This document shows, piece after piece, positions 19,301 to 32,200 of a stretch of 64,000 bases of DNA; position 1 is the stretch's first letter; every line of letters starts with the position of its first letter. Where the stretch lies: positions 193,102-257,101 of the forward strand of contig JACTAT010000165.1 in assembly GCA_014526335.1 (NCBI GenBank), in the 5' to 3' direction. The position numbers and the translations under genes were made by a program. Under the pieces are notes generated by a model. That model was not told where the DNA came from, did no database searches, and saw nothing but the letters and a program-made list of their open reading frames with translations. This DNA comes from Chrysaora quinquecirrha. Lineage: Eukaryota > Cnidaria > Scyphozoa > Semaeostomeae > Pelagiidae.

Positions 19301-22300
19301 TTTTGCCCAAATTGGACCCAATTTGATGTAAATACTTTTATTTACCCCTTAGGGGCAGATCAGGAAGCATCTGGTAGGATTTACTAACTATTTTTGAAGA
19401 AAAAGGCAAAATTCAAAACCCTGATTTTATCCGATTTTTGGCCATTTGGTAAGGCTATAGGCTTGCCTTTTTGGTGATTTTTGGGGAGTTTTTTCGCCCA
19501 AATTGGACCCAGTTTGATAGAAATACCCTTTATTTACCCGTTGAGGGCAGATTAGGGGTATCTGGTAGGATTTACTAACTATTTTTGAAGAAAAAGGCAA
19601 AATTCAAAACCCTGATTTTATTTTTGCCGATTTTTGGCCATTTGGCAAGGCTATAGGCTTGCTTGCCTTTTGGTGATTTTTCAAGGGAAATTTTATCGCC
19701 CAAATTGGACCCAGTTTGATGGAAAAACCCTTTATTTACCCCTTAAGGGCAGATCAGGGGGTATCTGGTAGGATTTACTAACTATTTTTGAAGAAAAAGG
19801 CAAAATTCAAAACCCTGATTTTAGCCGATTTTTGGCCATTTGGCAAGGCTATAGGCTTGCCTTTTGGTGATTTTTAAGGAAATTTTATCGCCCAAATTGG
19901 ACCCAGTTTGATAGAAATACCCTTTATTTACCCATTAAGGGCAGATCAGGGAGTATCTGGTAGGATTTCCTAACTATTTTTGATGAAAAAAGGCAAAATT
20001 AAAAACCTCTGATTTTAGCCGATTTTTGGCCATTTGGCAAGGCTATAGGCTTACCTTTTTGGTGATTTTTCAAGGGAAATTTTTCGCCCAAATTGGACCC
20101 AGTTTGATAGAAATATCCTTTATTTACCCCTTAAGGGCAGATCAGGGGGTATCTGGTAGGATTTCCTAACTATTTTTGAAGAAAAAGGCAAAATTCAAAA
20201 CCCCTGATTTTAGCCGATTTTTGGCCATTTGGCAAGGCTATAGGCTTGCCTTTTTGGTGATTTTTGAGGGAAATTTTTTCGCCCAAAATGGACAAAATTT
20301 CATTAAAGCAACCTTTATTTACCCCTTAAGGACAGATCAGGGGTATCTGGTAGGATTTATTAGCTATTTTTGAAGAAAAAGGCAAAATTCAAAACCCTAG
20401 ATTTCAGCAGATTATGGCCATTTGGCAAAGCTATAGGCTTGCCTTTTTGGAGATTTTTCAAGGGAAATTTTATCGCCCAAATTGGACCCAGTTTGATAGA
20501 AACACCCTTTATTTAACCCTTAAGGGCAGATTAGGAGGTATCTTGTAGGATTTACTAACTATTTTTGAAGAAAAAGGCAAAATTCAAAACCCTGATTTTG
20601 GCCGATTTTTGGCATTTGGCAAAGCTATAGGCTTGCCTTTTTGGTGATTTTTCAAGGGAAATTTTATCGCCCAAATTGGACCCAGTTTGATAGAAATACC
20701 CTTTTTTTACCCATTAAGGGCAGATCAGGGAGTATCTGGTAGGATTTCCTAACTATTTTTGATGAAAAAAGGCAAAATTAAAAACCCCTGATTTTAGCCG
20801 ATTTTTGGCCATTTGGCAAGGCTATAGGCTTACCTTTTTGGTGATTTTTCAAGGAAATTTTTCGCCCAAATCGGACCCAGTTTGATAGAAATATCCTTTA
20901 TTTACCCCTTAAGGGCCGATCAGGGGGTATCTGGTAAGATTTCCTAACTATTTTTGAAGAAAAAAGGCAAAATTCAAAACCCCTGATTTGGCCAATATTT
21001 GGCCGTTTGGCAAGGCAATAGGCTTGCCTTTTTGGTGATTTTTCAAGAGAAATTTTATCGCCCAAATTGGACCCAGTTTGATAGAAACACCCTTTATTTA
21101 ACCCTTAAGAGCAGATTACGAAGTATCTTGTAGGATTTACTAACTATTTTTGAAGAAAAAAGGCAAAATTCAAAACCCCTGATTTTATCCGATTTTTGGC
21201 CATTTGGCAAGTCTATAGGCTTGCCTTTTTGGTGATTTTTTGGGGGAATTTTTTTCGCTCAAATTGGACCCAGTTTGATAGAAATACCCTTTATTTACCC
21301 GTTGAGGGCAGATTAGGGGGTATCAGGTAGGATTTCCTAACTATTTTTGAAGAAAAAAGGCAAAATTCAAAACCCCTGATTTGGCCGATTTTTGGCCATT
21401 TGGCAAGGCTATAGGCTTGCCTTTTTGGTGATTTTTCAAGAGAAATTTTATCGCCCAAATTGGACCCAGTTTGATGGAAAAACCCTTTATTTACCCCCCA
21501 AGGGCAGATCAGGGGTATCTGGTAGGATTTACTAACTATTTTTGAAGAAAAGAGGCAAAATTCAAAACCCCTGATTTTAGCCGATTTTTGGCCATTTGGC
21601 AAGGCTATAGGCTTGCCTTTTTGGTGATTTTTGGGGGAATTTTTTCGCTCAAATTGGACCCATTTTGAGTGAAATACCCTTTATTTACCCTTTAAGGACA
21701 GATCAGGGGGTATTTAGTAGGATTTACTAATTATTTTTGAAGAAAAATGGCAAAATTAAAAACCCCTGATTTTAGCCGATTTTTGGCCATTTATGGCAAG
21801 GCTATAGGCTTGCCTTTTGGTGATTTTTGGGGAAATTTTTTCGCCCAAATTGGTTCCAGTTTGATTGAAATACCCTTTATTTACCCCTTAAGGACAGATC
21901 AGGGGGTATCTGGTAGGATTTACTAACTATTTTTGAAGAAAAAAGGCAAAATTCAAAACCCCTGATTTTAGCCGATTTTTGGCCATTTGGCAAGGTTATA
22001 GGCTTGCCTTTTTGGTGATTTTTCGGGGGAATTTTTTTCTTTCAAATTGGTTCCAGTTTGATTGAAATACCCTTTATTTACCCCTGCAGGGCAGATCAGG
22101 GGGTATCTGGTAGGATTTACTTACTATTTTTGAAGAATAAAGGCAAAATTCAAAACCCCTGATTTTAGCCGATTTATGGCCATTTGGCAAGGCTATAGGC
22201 TTGCCTTTTTGGTGATTTTTCGGGGAAATTTTTTCGCCCAAATTGGTTCCAGTTTGATTGAAATACCCTTTATTTACCCCTGAAGGGCAGATCAGGGGGT

Positions 22301-25300
22301 ATCTGGTAGGATTTACTAACTATTTTTGAAGAAAAAGGCAAAATTCAAAACCCCTGATTTTAGCCGATTTTTGGCCATTTGGCAAGGTTATAGGCTTGCC
22401 TTTTTGGTGATTTTTCGGGGGAATTTTTTTTCGCTCAAATTGGTTCCAGTTTGATTGAAATACCCTTTATTTACCCCTTAAGGACAGATCAGGGGGTATC
22501 TGGTAGGATTTACTAACTATTTTTGAAGAAAAAAGGCAAAATTCAAAACCCCTGATTTTAGCCGATTTATGGCCATTTGGCAAGGTTATAGGCTTGCCTT
22601 TTTGGTGATTTTTCGGGGGAATTTTTTTCTTTCAAATTGGTTCCAGTTTGATTGAAATACCCTTTATTTACCCCTTAAGGGCAGATCAGGGGGTATCTGG
22701 TAGGATTTACAAACTATTTTTGAAGAAAAAGGCAAAATTCAAAACCCCTGATTTTAGCCGATTTTTGGCAATTAGGCAAGGCTATAGGCTTACCTTTTGG
22801 TGAATTTTCAAGGAAATTTTTCGCCCAAATTGGGCCCAGTTTGATAGAAATATCCTTTATTTACACCTGAAGGGCAGATCAGGGGGTATCTGGTAGGATT
22901 TCCTAACATTTTTTGAAGAAAAAAGGCAAAATTCAAAACCCCTGATTTTAGCTGATTTATTGCCATTTGGCAAGGCTATAGGCTTGCCTTTTTGGTGATT
23001 TTTCAAGGGAAATTTTATCGCCCAAATTGGACCCAGTTTGATGGAAAAACCCTTTATTTACCCCCCAAGGGCAGATCAGGGGGTATCTGGTAGGATTTAC
23101 TAACTATTTTTGAAGAAAAAGGCAAAACTCAAAACCCCTGATTTTAGCCGATTTTTGGCCATTTGGCAAGGCTATAGGCTTGCCTTTTTTGTGATTTTTC
23201 GGGGGAATTTTTTTCTTTCAAATTGGTTCCAGTTTGATTGAAATACCCTTTATTTACCCCTTAAGGGCAGATCAGGGGGTATCTGGTAGGATTTACAAAG
23301 TATTTTTGAAGAAAAAGGCAAAATTCAAAACCCCTGATTTTAGCCGATTTTTGGCCATTTGGCAAGGCTATAGGCTTGCCTTTTGGTGAATTTTTTAGCC
23401 CAGGAAATTTTTATCCTTTATTTACCCCAAATTGGTAGGATTTCCCAGTTTGATAGAAATATCCTTTATTTACACATGAAGGGCAGGTCAGGGGGTATCT
23501 GGTAGGATTTACTAACTATTTTTGAAGAAAAAGGCAAAACTCAAAACCCCTGATTTTAGCCGATTTTTGGCCATTTGGCAAGGCTATAGGCTTGCCTTTT
23601 TTGTGATTTTTCGGGGGAATTTTTTTCGCTCAAATTGGACCCAGTTTGATAGAAATATCCTTTATTTACCCCTTAAGGGCAGAACAGGGGTATCTGGTAG
23701 GATTTCCTAACTATTTTTGAAGAAAAAAGGCAAAATTCAAAACCCCTGATTTTAGCCGATTTTTGGCCATTTGGCAAGGCTATAGGCTTGCCATTTTGGT
23801 GACTTTTCGGGGAAATTTTTTTCGCTCAAATTTGACCCAGTTTGATTTAAATACCCTATATTTACCCTTTAAGGACAGATCAGGGGGTATTTGGTAGGAT
23901 TTCCTAACTATTTTTGAAGAAAAAAGGCAAAATTCAAAACCCCTGATTTTAGCCGATTTTTGGCCATTTGGCAAGGCTATAGGCTTGCCTTTTTGGTGAT
24001 TTTTTGGGGGAAATTTTTTTAGCCCAAACTTAACCGAAATGGATTGAAATACCCTTTATTTACCCCTTAAGGACAGATCAGGGGGTATCTGGTAGGATTT
24101 ACTAACTATTTTTGAAGAAAAAAGGCAAAATTCAAAACCCCTGATTTTAGCCGATTTTTGGCCATTTGGCAAGGCTATAGGCTTGCCTTTTTGGTGATTT
24201 TTCGGGGAAATTTTTTAGCCCAAATTGGACCCAGTTTGATTGAAATACCCTTTATTTACCCCTTAAGGACAGATCAGGGGGTATCTGGTAGGATTTACTA
24301 ACTATTTTTGAAGAAAAAAGGCAAAATTCAAAACCCCTGATTTTAGCCGATTTTTGGCCATTTGGCAAGGTTATAGGCTTGCCTTTTGGATTTTTCGGGG
24401 AAATTTTTGTGCCCAAAGTGAACCTAGTTTGATTGAAATACCCTTTATTTACCCCTTAAGGACAGATCAGGGGTATCTGGTAGGATTTACTAACTATTTT
24501 TGAAGAAAAAGGCAAAATTCAAAACCCCTGATTTTAGCCGATTTTTGGCCATTTGGCAACGTTATAGGCTTGCCTTTTTGGTGATTTTTCGGGGGAATTT
24601 TTTTCGCTCAAATTGGTTCCAGTTTGATTGAAATACCCTTTATTTACCCTCTTAAGGACAGATCAGGGGGTATCTGGTAGGATTTAATAACTATTTTTGA
24701 AGAAAAAGGCAAAATTCAAAACCCCTGATTTTAGCCGATTTTTGGCCATTTGGCAAGGTTATAGGCTTGCCTTTTTGGTGATTTTTCGGGGGGAATTTTT
24801 TCGCTCAAATTGGTTCCAGTTTGATTGAAATACCCTTTATTTACCCCCTTAAGGGCAGATCAGGGGGTATCTGGTAGGATATACAAACTATTTTTGAAGA
24901 AAAAAGGCAAATTTCAAAACCCATGATTTTAGCCGATTTTTGGCCATTTGGCAAGGCTATAGGCTTGCCTTTTTAGTTATTTTTCGGGGGAAATTTTTTT
25001 AGCCCAAACTTAACCGAAATTGATGGAAATATCCTTTATTTACCCCTTAAGGGCAGATCAGGGGGTATCTGGTAGGATTTCCTAAATATTTTTAAAGAAA
25101 AATTGCAAAATTCAAAACCCCTGAGTTTAGCCGATTTTTGGCCATTCGGCAAGGCTATAGGCTTCCCTTTTAGGTGATTTTTCAAGGAATTTTTTCGCCA
25201 AAATTGGACCCAGTTTGATAGAAATACCCTTTATTTAGCCCTTAAAGGCAGATCAGGGGGTATCTGGTAGGATATACAAACTATTTTTGAAGAAAAAGGC

Positions 25301-26960
25301 AAAATTCAAAACCCCTGATTTTGGCCGATTTTCGGCCATTTGGCAAGGCTATAGGCTTGCCTTTTTGGTGATTTTTTGGGGGAATTTTTTTTGCCCTAAC
25401 TTGACTAAAATTGATAGAAAACCCCTTTATTACCCATTAGGGCAGATCAGGGGGGTATCTGGTAGGATTAATTAACTATTTTTGAAGAAAAAGGCAAAAT
25501 TCAAAACCCCTGATTTTAGCCGATTTTTGGCCATTTGGCAAGGCTATAGGCTTGCCTTTTTGGTCATTTTTTGGAGGAATTTTTTTACTCAAATTGGACC
25601 CAGTTTGATTGAAATACCCTTTAATTACCCCTTAGGGGCAGATCAGGGGCTATCTGGTAGGACTTGCTAACTATTTTTGAAGAAAAAAGGCAAAATTCAA
25701 AACCCCTGATTTTATCCGATTTTTGGCCATTTGGCAAGGCTATAGGCTTGCCTTTTGGATGATTTTTCGGGGGAATTTTTTTCGCTCAAATTTGACCCAG
25801 TTTGATTGAAATACCCTTTATTTACCCCTTAAGGACAGATCAGGGGGTATTTGGTAGGATTTCCTAACTATTTTTGAAGGAAAAAGATAAAATTTAAAAC
25901 CCCTGATTTGGCCAATTTTTGGCCATTTGGCAAGGCTATAGGCTTGCCTTTTTGGTGATTTTTTGGGGGAAATTTTTTCGCCTAACCTGGACCAAATTTT
26001 ATAGAACAACCCTTTATTTACCACTTCTGGACAGATTAGGGGGTACCTGGTAGGACTTACTGACTATTGTTGAAGAAAAAAGGCACAAATTTAAAACCCC
26101 TGATTTTAGCCGATTTTTCCCATTTGGCAAGGCTATAGGCTTGCTTTTTGGTGATTTTTTGGGGGAAATTTTTCGCCCAAACTGGACCAAATTACATTGA
26201 AAAACCCCCTTTATTTTGGTAGGATTTACTAACTTTTTTGAAGGGAGATCAGGGGTATTTGGTAGGATATACTAACTGTTTTTTTGAAGAAAAGAGGAGA
26301 ATTCAAAACCCCTGATTTTAGCCGATTTTTGGCCATTTGACAATGCTATAGGCTTACCTTTTGGCGATTTCTCGAGGGAAATTTGTGCGCCCAAAGTGAA
26401 CCTAATTTGATAGAAAATTTTTTTACCCTGTAGAGGCTGTTTAGGGTGTATCTGGTAGGATTAACTATCTGTTTTTGAAGGAAAAGGCAGCTTTCGAAAC
26501 CGCTGCTTTTGGCCGATTTTTGGCTATTTGACATGGCTACAGGTTTGCCTTTTTGGCTGTTTATTGTGGGCAATGCTTTCCAATTGGAACTAATTTGTTC
26601 GAGAAAACCTTATTTTTCCCCTTATACGCTGGTTAGGGGGCATTTGGTAGTATTTTACAGCTATTTTTGAAGAAAAAGGTAAAATTCAAAACCCCTGATT
26701 TTGGCCTATTTTTGGCCATTTGGCAAGGCTGTAAGTTGTCTTTTTGGCTTTTTTTTCGAACTTTTTTCACCCTTATTTGGTATATTCTGATGGAAAAATA
26801 CTTCATATACCCCATGGAGGCAATTCAGGGGGTATTTTATAGAATTTGACAATCGTTGAAGAAAATAGGAATTTTCTAGAGCCCTTAGTTTGGCCGATTT
26901 TTGGCAATTTTGCACGGCAATAGACTTTCGTCTTTACTGTTTCCAAGAGTGAAGATTTCG
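13345..26960. repeat. 13.6-kb satellite: about 69 copies of a 194-196-bp unit
   Basis: Head-to-tail array. The landmark GGCAAGG recurs at 15161, 15357, 15553, 15749 and 15943 (spacing 196, 196, 196, 194). Each unit contains, in order, a CCCTTTATTTACCCC block, CAGATCAGGGG-TATCTGGTAGG, TATTTTTGAAGAAAAAGGC, CCCCTGATTTTAGCCGAT, and the near-palindrome GGCAAG-GCTATAGG-CTTGCC. Copies in the core differ by few substitutions and 1-2-bp indels, while copies at both edges (13345-13700, 26100-26960) are strongly diverged. The unit length is usually not a multiple of 3 and frames keep breaking, so the 60-100-codon open frames within it are not genes. I do not recognise the family. Confidence 0.97.
14262..17070. 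repeat. Higher-order repeat inside the satellite (about 2.34 kb, 12 units)
   Basis: A rare unit variant (TTTTTGCAGATTTTTAGGCA with CGCACAAATTGGACGAAG) at about 14350-14460 recurs at about 16690-16795. The CCCCTTCTG variant and the GAATGAA variant that follow recur at the same offset, about 2,336-2,341 bp. This is a block duplication of about 12 units. Confidence 0.7.
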
Positions 26961-27445
26961 CTCGTTTGCTGGTGCTATTCTTGTAGAAAATATTTTATCC
27001 CCCCTTTACCCTTCTTCCCCCTTTTACCTTTATCCTTCCCCCTTTACCGTCGATTTGGGCTCTCAATGAATAATTTTTGGGCCATTGGCATGGGTCATTA
27101 TTCAGGCATCGGGCCATTTATCTTGCCCATAAATCATGCATTTCTGACCACGTGCCATTCGGATGGAAATTTAGGGAATTCTCCGGAAATTTAGGGAAGT
27201 CTTGCAAAACAGGAAGTGGTAATGTGTAGCATAATATTACGCCAATACCAAAAATCTCTCCTTTCTAAGGTTTGTGAGAGAAAAACAAAGGAATTTGCAG
27301 TTTGCGTTTTTTGGGAACATTAGCTGACTCATAATGAAGGAAAATCAATAAAATCTACTCTTTAAATAAATAACTACTTCAGAATAGCTGATATGTACAC
27401 AAATCATAATACTAATTCGATAATAATACCGATATTTTATATAGC
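26961..27445. other. Spacer between satellite and lebercilin stop
   Basis: Pyrimidine-rich tract (CCCTTCTTCCCCC) and AT-rich sequence forming the 3' flank of the lebercilin gene. I see no gene or clear element here. Confidence 0.5.
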
Positions 27446-29278
27446 TTAAGTTAAGACCATTTCCTCTATATCATCGTCAACAAAGCTATCAATCGCTTTC
27501 ACAGCCGTTGTCCCGACTTTATCCGCTTTCCTACGACCACTATCGAATAATGTCTTTGTAAAATCATTCGGCTTGTTATCGTCATTGCTCGACGACAATA
27601 CCATATCTCCGAGTGCTCCCGAAGTCTTTTGCTGTCCTTGTCGCCTGCCGAATTTCGGGCCATCGTCGGCGAACGGATCAGAGCTCGGTGACATCACAGC
27701 AGTGCTATTCCCAGATCCGGAATTCGCGAATGTTGGTTCGTAGCTGCCGAAGACACGTTTGCCGGAGCCGGCTGTAGATTTTCTATCTTTGGCGCTGTCA
27801 CCAGAGTTGCGCTCGGGTTTTGAACGGTCCGGTTTTTTACCTCCGATGGTAAACATTAAACTGTCATCATCCGATACACTTTTGGTCCGGTTTCTGTTCA
27901 GCTCTGGCTTCTTATTCTTGTCGGAATTTATCTGAAATATCCCATCCGGCTTGTCATTGACCAGGGGGGCTTTGGTTTTCTTTGTGTCGAAAAACGGAAA
28001 ATCTTCAGTTTCTTTCTTAACCCCTCTCCTTGAATTCTCAGCAGGACTGCTTTTTGCATTTGTATCAAAGAACAGAAAATCTTCGTCCGTTTTCTTCTCG
28101 TTATTCTTAAACTGAGAAACTCGTTTCTTACCCCCGGATCCAACAGTCGGACTGTATGCCCCAAAGGTTAAATCCTGTTGATTCGTCTTGTTAACATCGG
28201 GATGAGACGGGAGGCCTCGATGCAGATTTTCATCAGCGGCTTTGAAGTTATACTCTGTTTTGCTGCCTCTTCTTTTCGCACTGAAATCCAATGGTTTGTG
28301 TTTCACGCCAGCTTCCTTGTCGTCGTTTGTGCTATCTTGCAGAAAAATAGGCTTCTTTTTCTCATTCTTAGTAACAAGTTGCGAATTTCCATCATCAAAT
28401 TTCGAGGTTTGAAATCCTTTATAAGTTTTGGAATTGTCATTAGCAATATTATTCCTTTCATCAATGGCTTTCATGCGTGCGAGGAGAATGTCTTTCTTTC
28501 TTTGAGCCTCTAAATCATCACTCTTCATTTCATTCTCTGTTTTAAGTTGATCTTCCAAATTCTTCTGACGAGCTTTTTGTTCAGCTAGCCTCCGACCAAG
28601 CTCTAGCTCAGCTTCCTTTGCAGATTCCTTAGAAACTTCTCCTATTGTTCTTCGTTGTTCTTCCTTAGCCTTCTCATCTTCCAACGCCTCTATTATCTTC
28701 CGTTCTTCTTCCCTCTGTCTCGCTCGATACTCCATTTCAGCAATCTTCTTCTTTTCCTCTTCCATCTCCCTCATCTTCCGCTCTTCTTCTTCCTTTTCCA
28801 GTCGTTCCCTTCTTCTTTGCTCCAACAATTTGTCCTCTTCAAATCTCTCCATCTCAAATCGTCTTCTTTCCTCTTCCTTCCGTTCATCAGCCTGCTTTAT
28901 CTCATCTTGTTTCAGCTTAATCTTATCTTCCATCTCTTGCAATTTCCTCTTATCTTCTTCAAACTGTTTTCTTCTTTGCTCTTCCACAAGGATCTTCTCT
29001 AACTCCTCTTCTTTTTTCCGCAAAGCACTCATCATCGTCTCTACGCTAACATCAGCAGACCCCAGCTGAGAGTTCTCAATATTCTCATTATAACTCGGAG
29101 CTGGTTCATTTTCTTTCATCTCTCTAAACCTTGGTGTTCCAGAATTGTCATTTCTCGAGCTAAGTGGCGTGTCTTCTATTCTTGAATCCAACGTTAACTG
29201 CTGCGATCTCATTGTTTTTCTCTTTAAAGCGATTCTTTGTGAATATATATTCTGTGTATGCAGCTCTTTCTCTTTTTC
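27446..29278 (-). CDS. LCA5: Lebercilin exon 5 (long terminal exon)
   Basis: One 1,833-bp exon holds two thirds of the protein. It starts EKEKELHTQNIYSQRIALKR, continues through the E/K/R coiled coil, repeated DFLFFDT / DFPFFDT phrases, a Ser/Asp-rich region, FGSYEPTFA, and the conserved acidic C-terminus before the stop. The acceptor TTCTGAACAG is on the minus strand at 29279-29288. Confidence 0.93.
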   Translation of the reverse strand, partial: EKEKELHTQNIYSQRIALKRKTMRSQQLTLDSRIEDTPLSSRNDNSGTPRFREMKENEPAPSYNENIENSQLGSADVSVETMMSALRKKEEELEKILVEEQRRKQFEEDKRKLQEMEDKIKLKQDEIKQADERKEEERRRFEMERFEEDKLLEQRRRERLEKEEEERKMREMEEEKKKIAEMEYRARQREEERKIIEALEDEKAKEEQRRTIGEVSKESAKEAELELGRRLAEQKARQKNLEDQLKTENEMKSDDLEAQRKKDILLARMKAIDERNNIANDNSKTYKGFQTSKFDDGNSQLVTKNEKKKPIFLQDSTNDDKEAGVKHKPLDFSAKRRGSKTEYNFKAADENLHRGLPSHPDVNKTNQQDLTFGAYSPTVGSGGKKRVSQFKNNEKKTDEDFLFFDTNAKSSPAENSRRGVKKETEDFPFFDTKKTKAPLVNDKPDGIFQINSDKNKKPELNRNRTKSVSDDDSLMFTIGGKKPDRSKPERNSGDSAKDRKSTAGSGKRVFGSYEPTFANSGSGNSTAVMSPSSDPFADDGPKFGRRQGQQKTSGALGDMVLSSSNDDNKPNDFTKTLFDSGRRKADKVGTTAVKAIDSFVDDDIEEMVLT

Positions 29279-32200
29279 CTGTTCAGAAATATGTCAGTTA
29301 TAAATACACGCTTTTTATTTTATAAAGAACCTAGCTCAAGGTCTAATTCCTAAACTTGTAATACCAAAAGTCCCTTAATAGTTCATTGGAGATGGCTAAA
29401 CTTAAGACATTTCAACAAACATAAATTGAACTGGGGGTAAGGAGGTCATTTGGCATGATGAAGGCTGAGCCAACAGAAAGGTGAAGCTGAATAGATATTG
29501 TGTTTTGCAGACGAATTTGCTCGTGGAATACAGCAAAAGACCAATAGAAATAAATGAAGAGTCCAATGGAGAAGATGAACTCTTTCTGTCTGTACAGAAC
29601 CGGCCTTTTGGTTTCGTTGTGGGCAGATTCCAACACCCCTTAATGAAACAAAGATCTTGCTTTGCTATTTATTCGGAACCAATCCTCGCTACAATTTTCT
29701 GTACAATCGGGGCTGTGGTTTGAACATGTTCCAGGGTAGGTGGTTGCTCTCTTTATTGAAAATTATGTCGATGGATACTCGTAGTTTCAATTTCATAGCC
29801 CCAGATTACCCCCCCCCCCCGGGGGACTTCCATTGTTCGTTATACTAGACGTGCCACCCAAATGGGAAACTTTTTCAGCGCCAATTTCCCTGCATATGGG
29901 TTGATTTTTCGTAAAGAATATCTACACATGGGTAGTAAAATATATAAAAAATTTTAGACATGCATTGATTTGAAAAGCCTGATAATAGTGCGTTTTCAGC
30001 GCAAATGCCTTTTCGCCGTATTTAGAGTTGCCTCAAGCGTATAATTGGGTTAAAAATTTGAGATACTGGTACAAATGGGTAAAAAATTTCAGTGTTTTTT
30101 TTATAAATGGGTACCATGACTGACAAAATTTGTCGGTAGACATGGGTGGGTTTGGAAAAACTGGGCGGAACGTCTAGTCATTTGAACAATGAAGTACCCC
30201 CCCCGGGCAGATTAAACGAGAGAAACTGGATCGGTTCTGGTCCAATTCCAAGCCAGTTCTGGCTGTTTTCCAATGGGATTGGCTCCGATCTGATCATGAA
30301 ATATTTGACTACTGTACTTTCTTAGTCAACGCATGCGTTACCATACTTCTTGCTACAAAACTGCTTGAAATTTCTTCTTTTCATCATAGCAGTATTTTTT
30401 GATGGGCTAGAGCAGAAATTTCAATTTCTCTTCAAAAAATGACGTGCTCTTGTAGGCTTTTTCATTCACTTTTAAACATGTTTCGTATATGTACCAGTGT
30501 GGATCCGATCCAAGCGTTTACACGGGATCTAAGCAGAGCCAGAGATGAGCTGAGTCCACTTCGGAACAGACCCAGAACTGGCTCAAAAGAGAGACCAAAA
30601 GCGGGCTGTGGATCGGACCAGAGCCGATCCAATTTTTCTCGTTTAAACGGCATCTTAGGAAATTCTCAACTGTTATAGCGAGGATTGTAGCCATTTACTT
30701 CTTTAAATAAAAAAAAAGATTAATAAAGTTATTATTCACCTTGAATTTGCCTTGAAGATCTCTTTGCATACTTTCCAGCCTTCTTAGTTCTTCGATTGCT
30801 TTTTTATATTTATCATTTCTTTCCTTTATTTCCCTTATACGAACTTTCTCACTCAACTTTACGACCTTTTCCAATTCCTAAAAAACAGAGAAATCGAATG
30901 TCTGACATCACGGGGCTAAACGGCAAAGATGATTTCATACGGATGTATAGGAGATTTTCATAATCCTTCAAGACGGGGGATCCATGGGGGTGATTATAAG
31001 GACGTTGTTCAAGACGTTTAAAAATCGCAAATTGATGCTAGCACCACCATCATATGTTACCGCGATTATCACTTTGATAAATGAAACATAGGGGCCTTGT
31101 GCCCATGTTCGAAGCTCTCGAAGATCCCAACGGTGATGATGACGAATACGAAGACGACGGTGACGACGAAGATCATGATGATCCATCAGCATCATGATCA
31201 TGGTAAAGATGATGATGGTGATGATGGCCATGATGAGAATGATTATAATGATGGTGATATTTAGAATGATTATGATAAAAATTGTGATGAAGATGATGAT
31301 AGTATGATGATGAAGATGTTGATGGTAAAGATGATGATGGTGATGATGATGATGATGATAATGATGATGATAGCAATGATGACTATGTTGATTGCGATGA
31401 TGATGAAGGTGATGATTATCTGCAAGGTCAGTCTCTCTGAAAGGATGATGCGATGCCTCTACTTTCACAATATTGCTGAAATGTCAAGAAACTGAACAGT
31501 CCAAATTTGACAAATAGTTTAGCGTAACAACGATTCAACGTGCAGTATTCATGAGCATGACCACATGATAAAACAAATGTCGCTAATTGAAATCGACATC
31601 ACAGTTATAAAGATACTGAATACCCCCTTGCGAAGGTATTCAACTTTGTCGAGCAATGCATGAAACCCTGATGATATAACTAACGTTTTGTTATACCTAA
31701 TTGTATATAAAACTATTACGTTTCTATTTCAAATATAAAAACGCAAAAACCATCTAGTCTTATTTTTTAATCTCCATGGTTTGGAGAAACGGGAAATTCA
31801 GAAATCGATTTTCACGTTAAATGCCACGAGTGTGGGATTTGTAAGCTTGTTTTATTTATAAGATTAAAACAAATTTGCAAGTGTTTACAAATCATAAATT
31901 GGAAACTTCAAAACAAGTTGTATAACGGATAAAAAGTGGAAGGGAGAAACAAAATCAGTGAAAATGCTTGACGGAAGAGTTTTGGGAATATCGGTAGAAG
32001 TCTTCGGAGAATGCGTGAGAGGCTGATAGATTTCGGACCTGTGGCCGCCGGCGTTACACTCCTTTCATTTTATACAGAACCTAGCTAAAGGTCCTCGAGC
32101 CATTACTAAGAGGGAAAGTTGCTAGTTCTTATGACTGGCGTGGCGGGATTTAGAAAATGTCAGAACTCATTGAAGGTGCTGTGGCATCGTGGTGTTATCC

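Noticed and set aside
14262..26024. Many 60-100-codon frames with similar sequence on both strands
   Set aside because: Shadows of the 195-bp satellite. Indels break the frame from unit to unit, and there is no start, stop or splice pattern under constraint.
13345..26960. CRISPR-like array
   Set aside because: Units are about 195 bp, contiguous and without unique spacers, and the context is clearly eukaryotic.
30968..31468. His-rich 166-codon minus-strand frame
   Set aside because: Runs through a GAT/ATG microsatellite; no conserved sequence outside the repeat.
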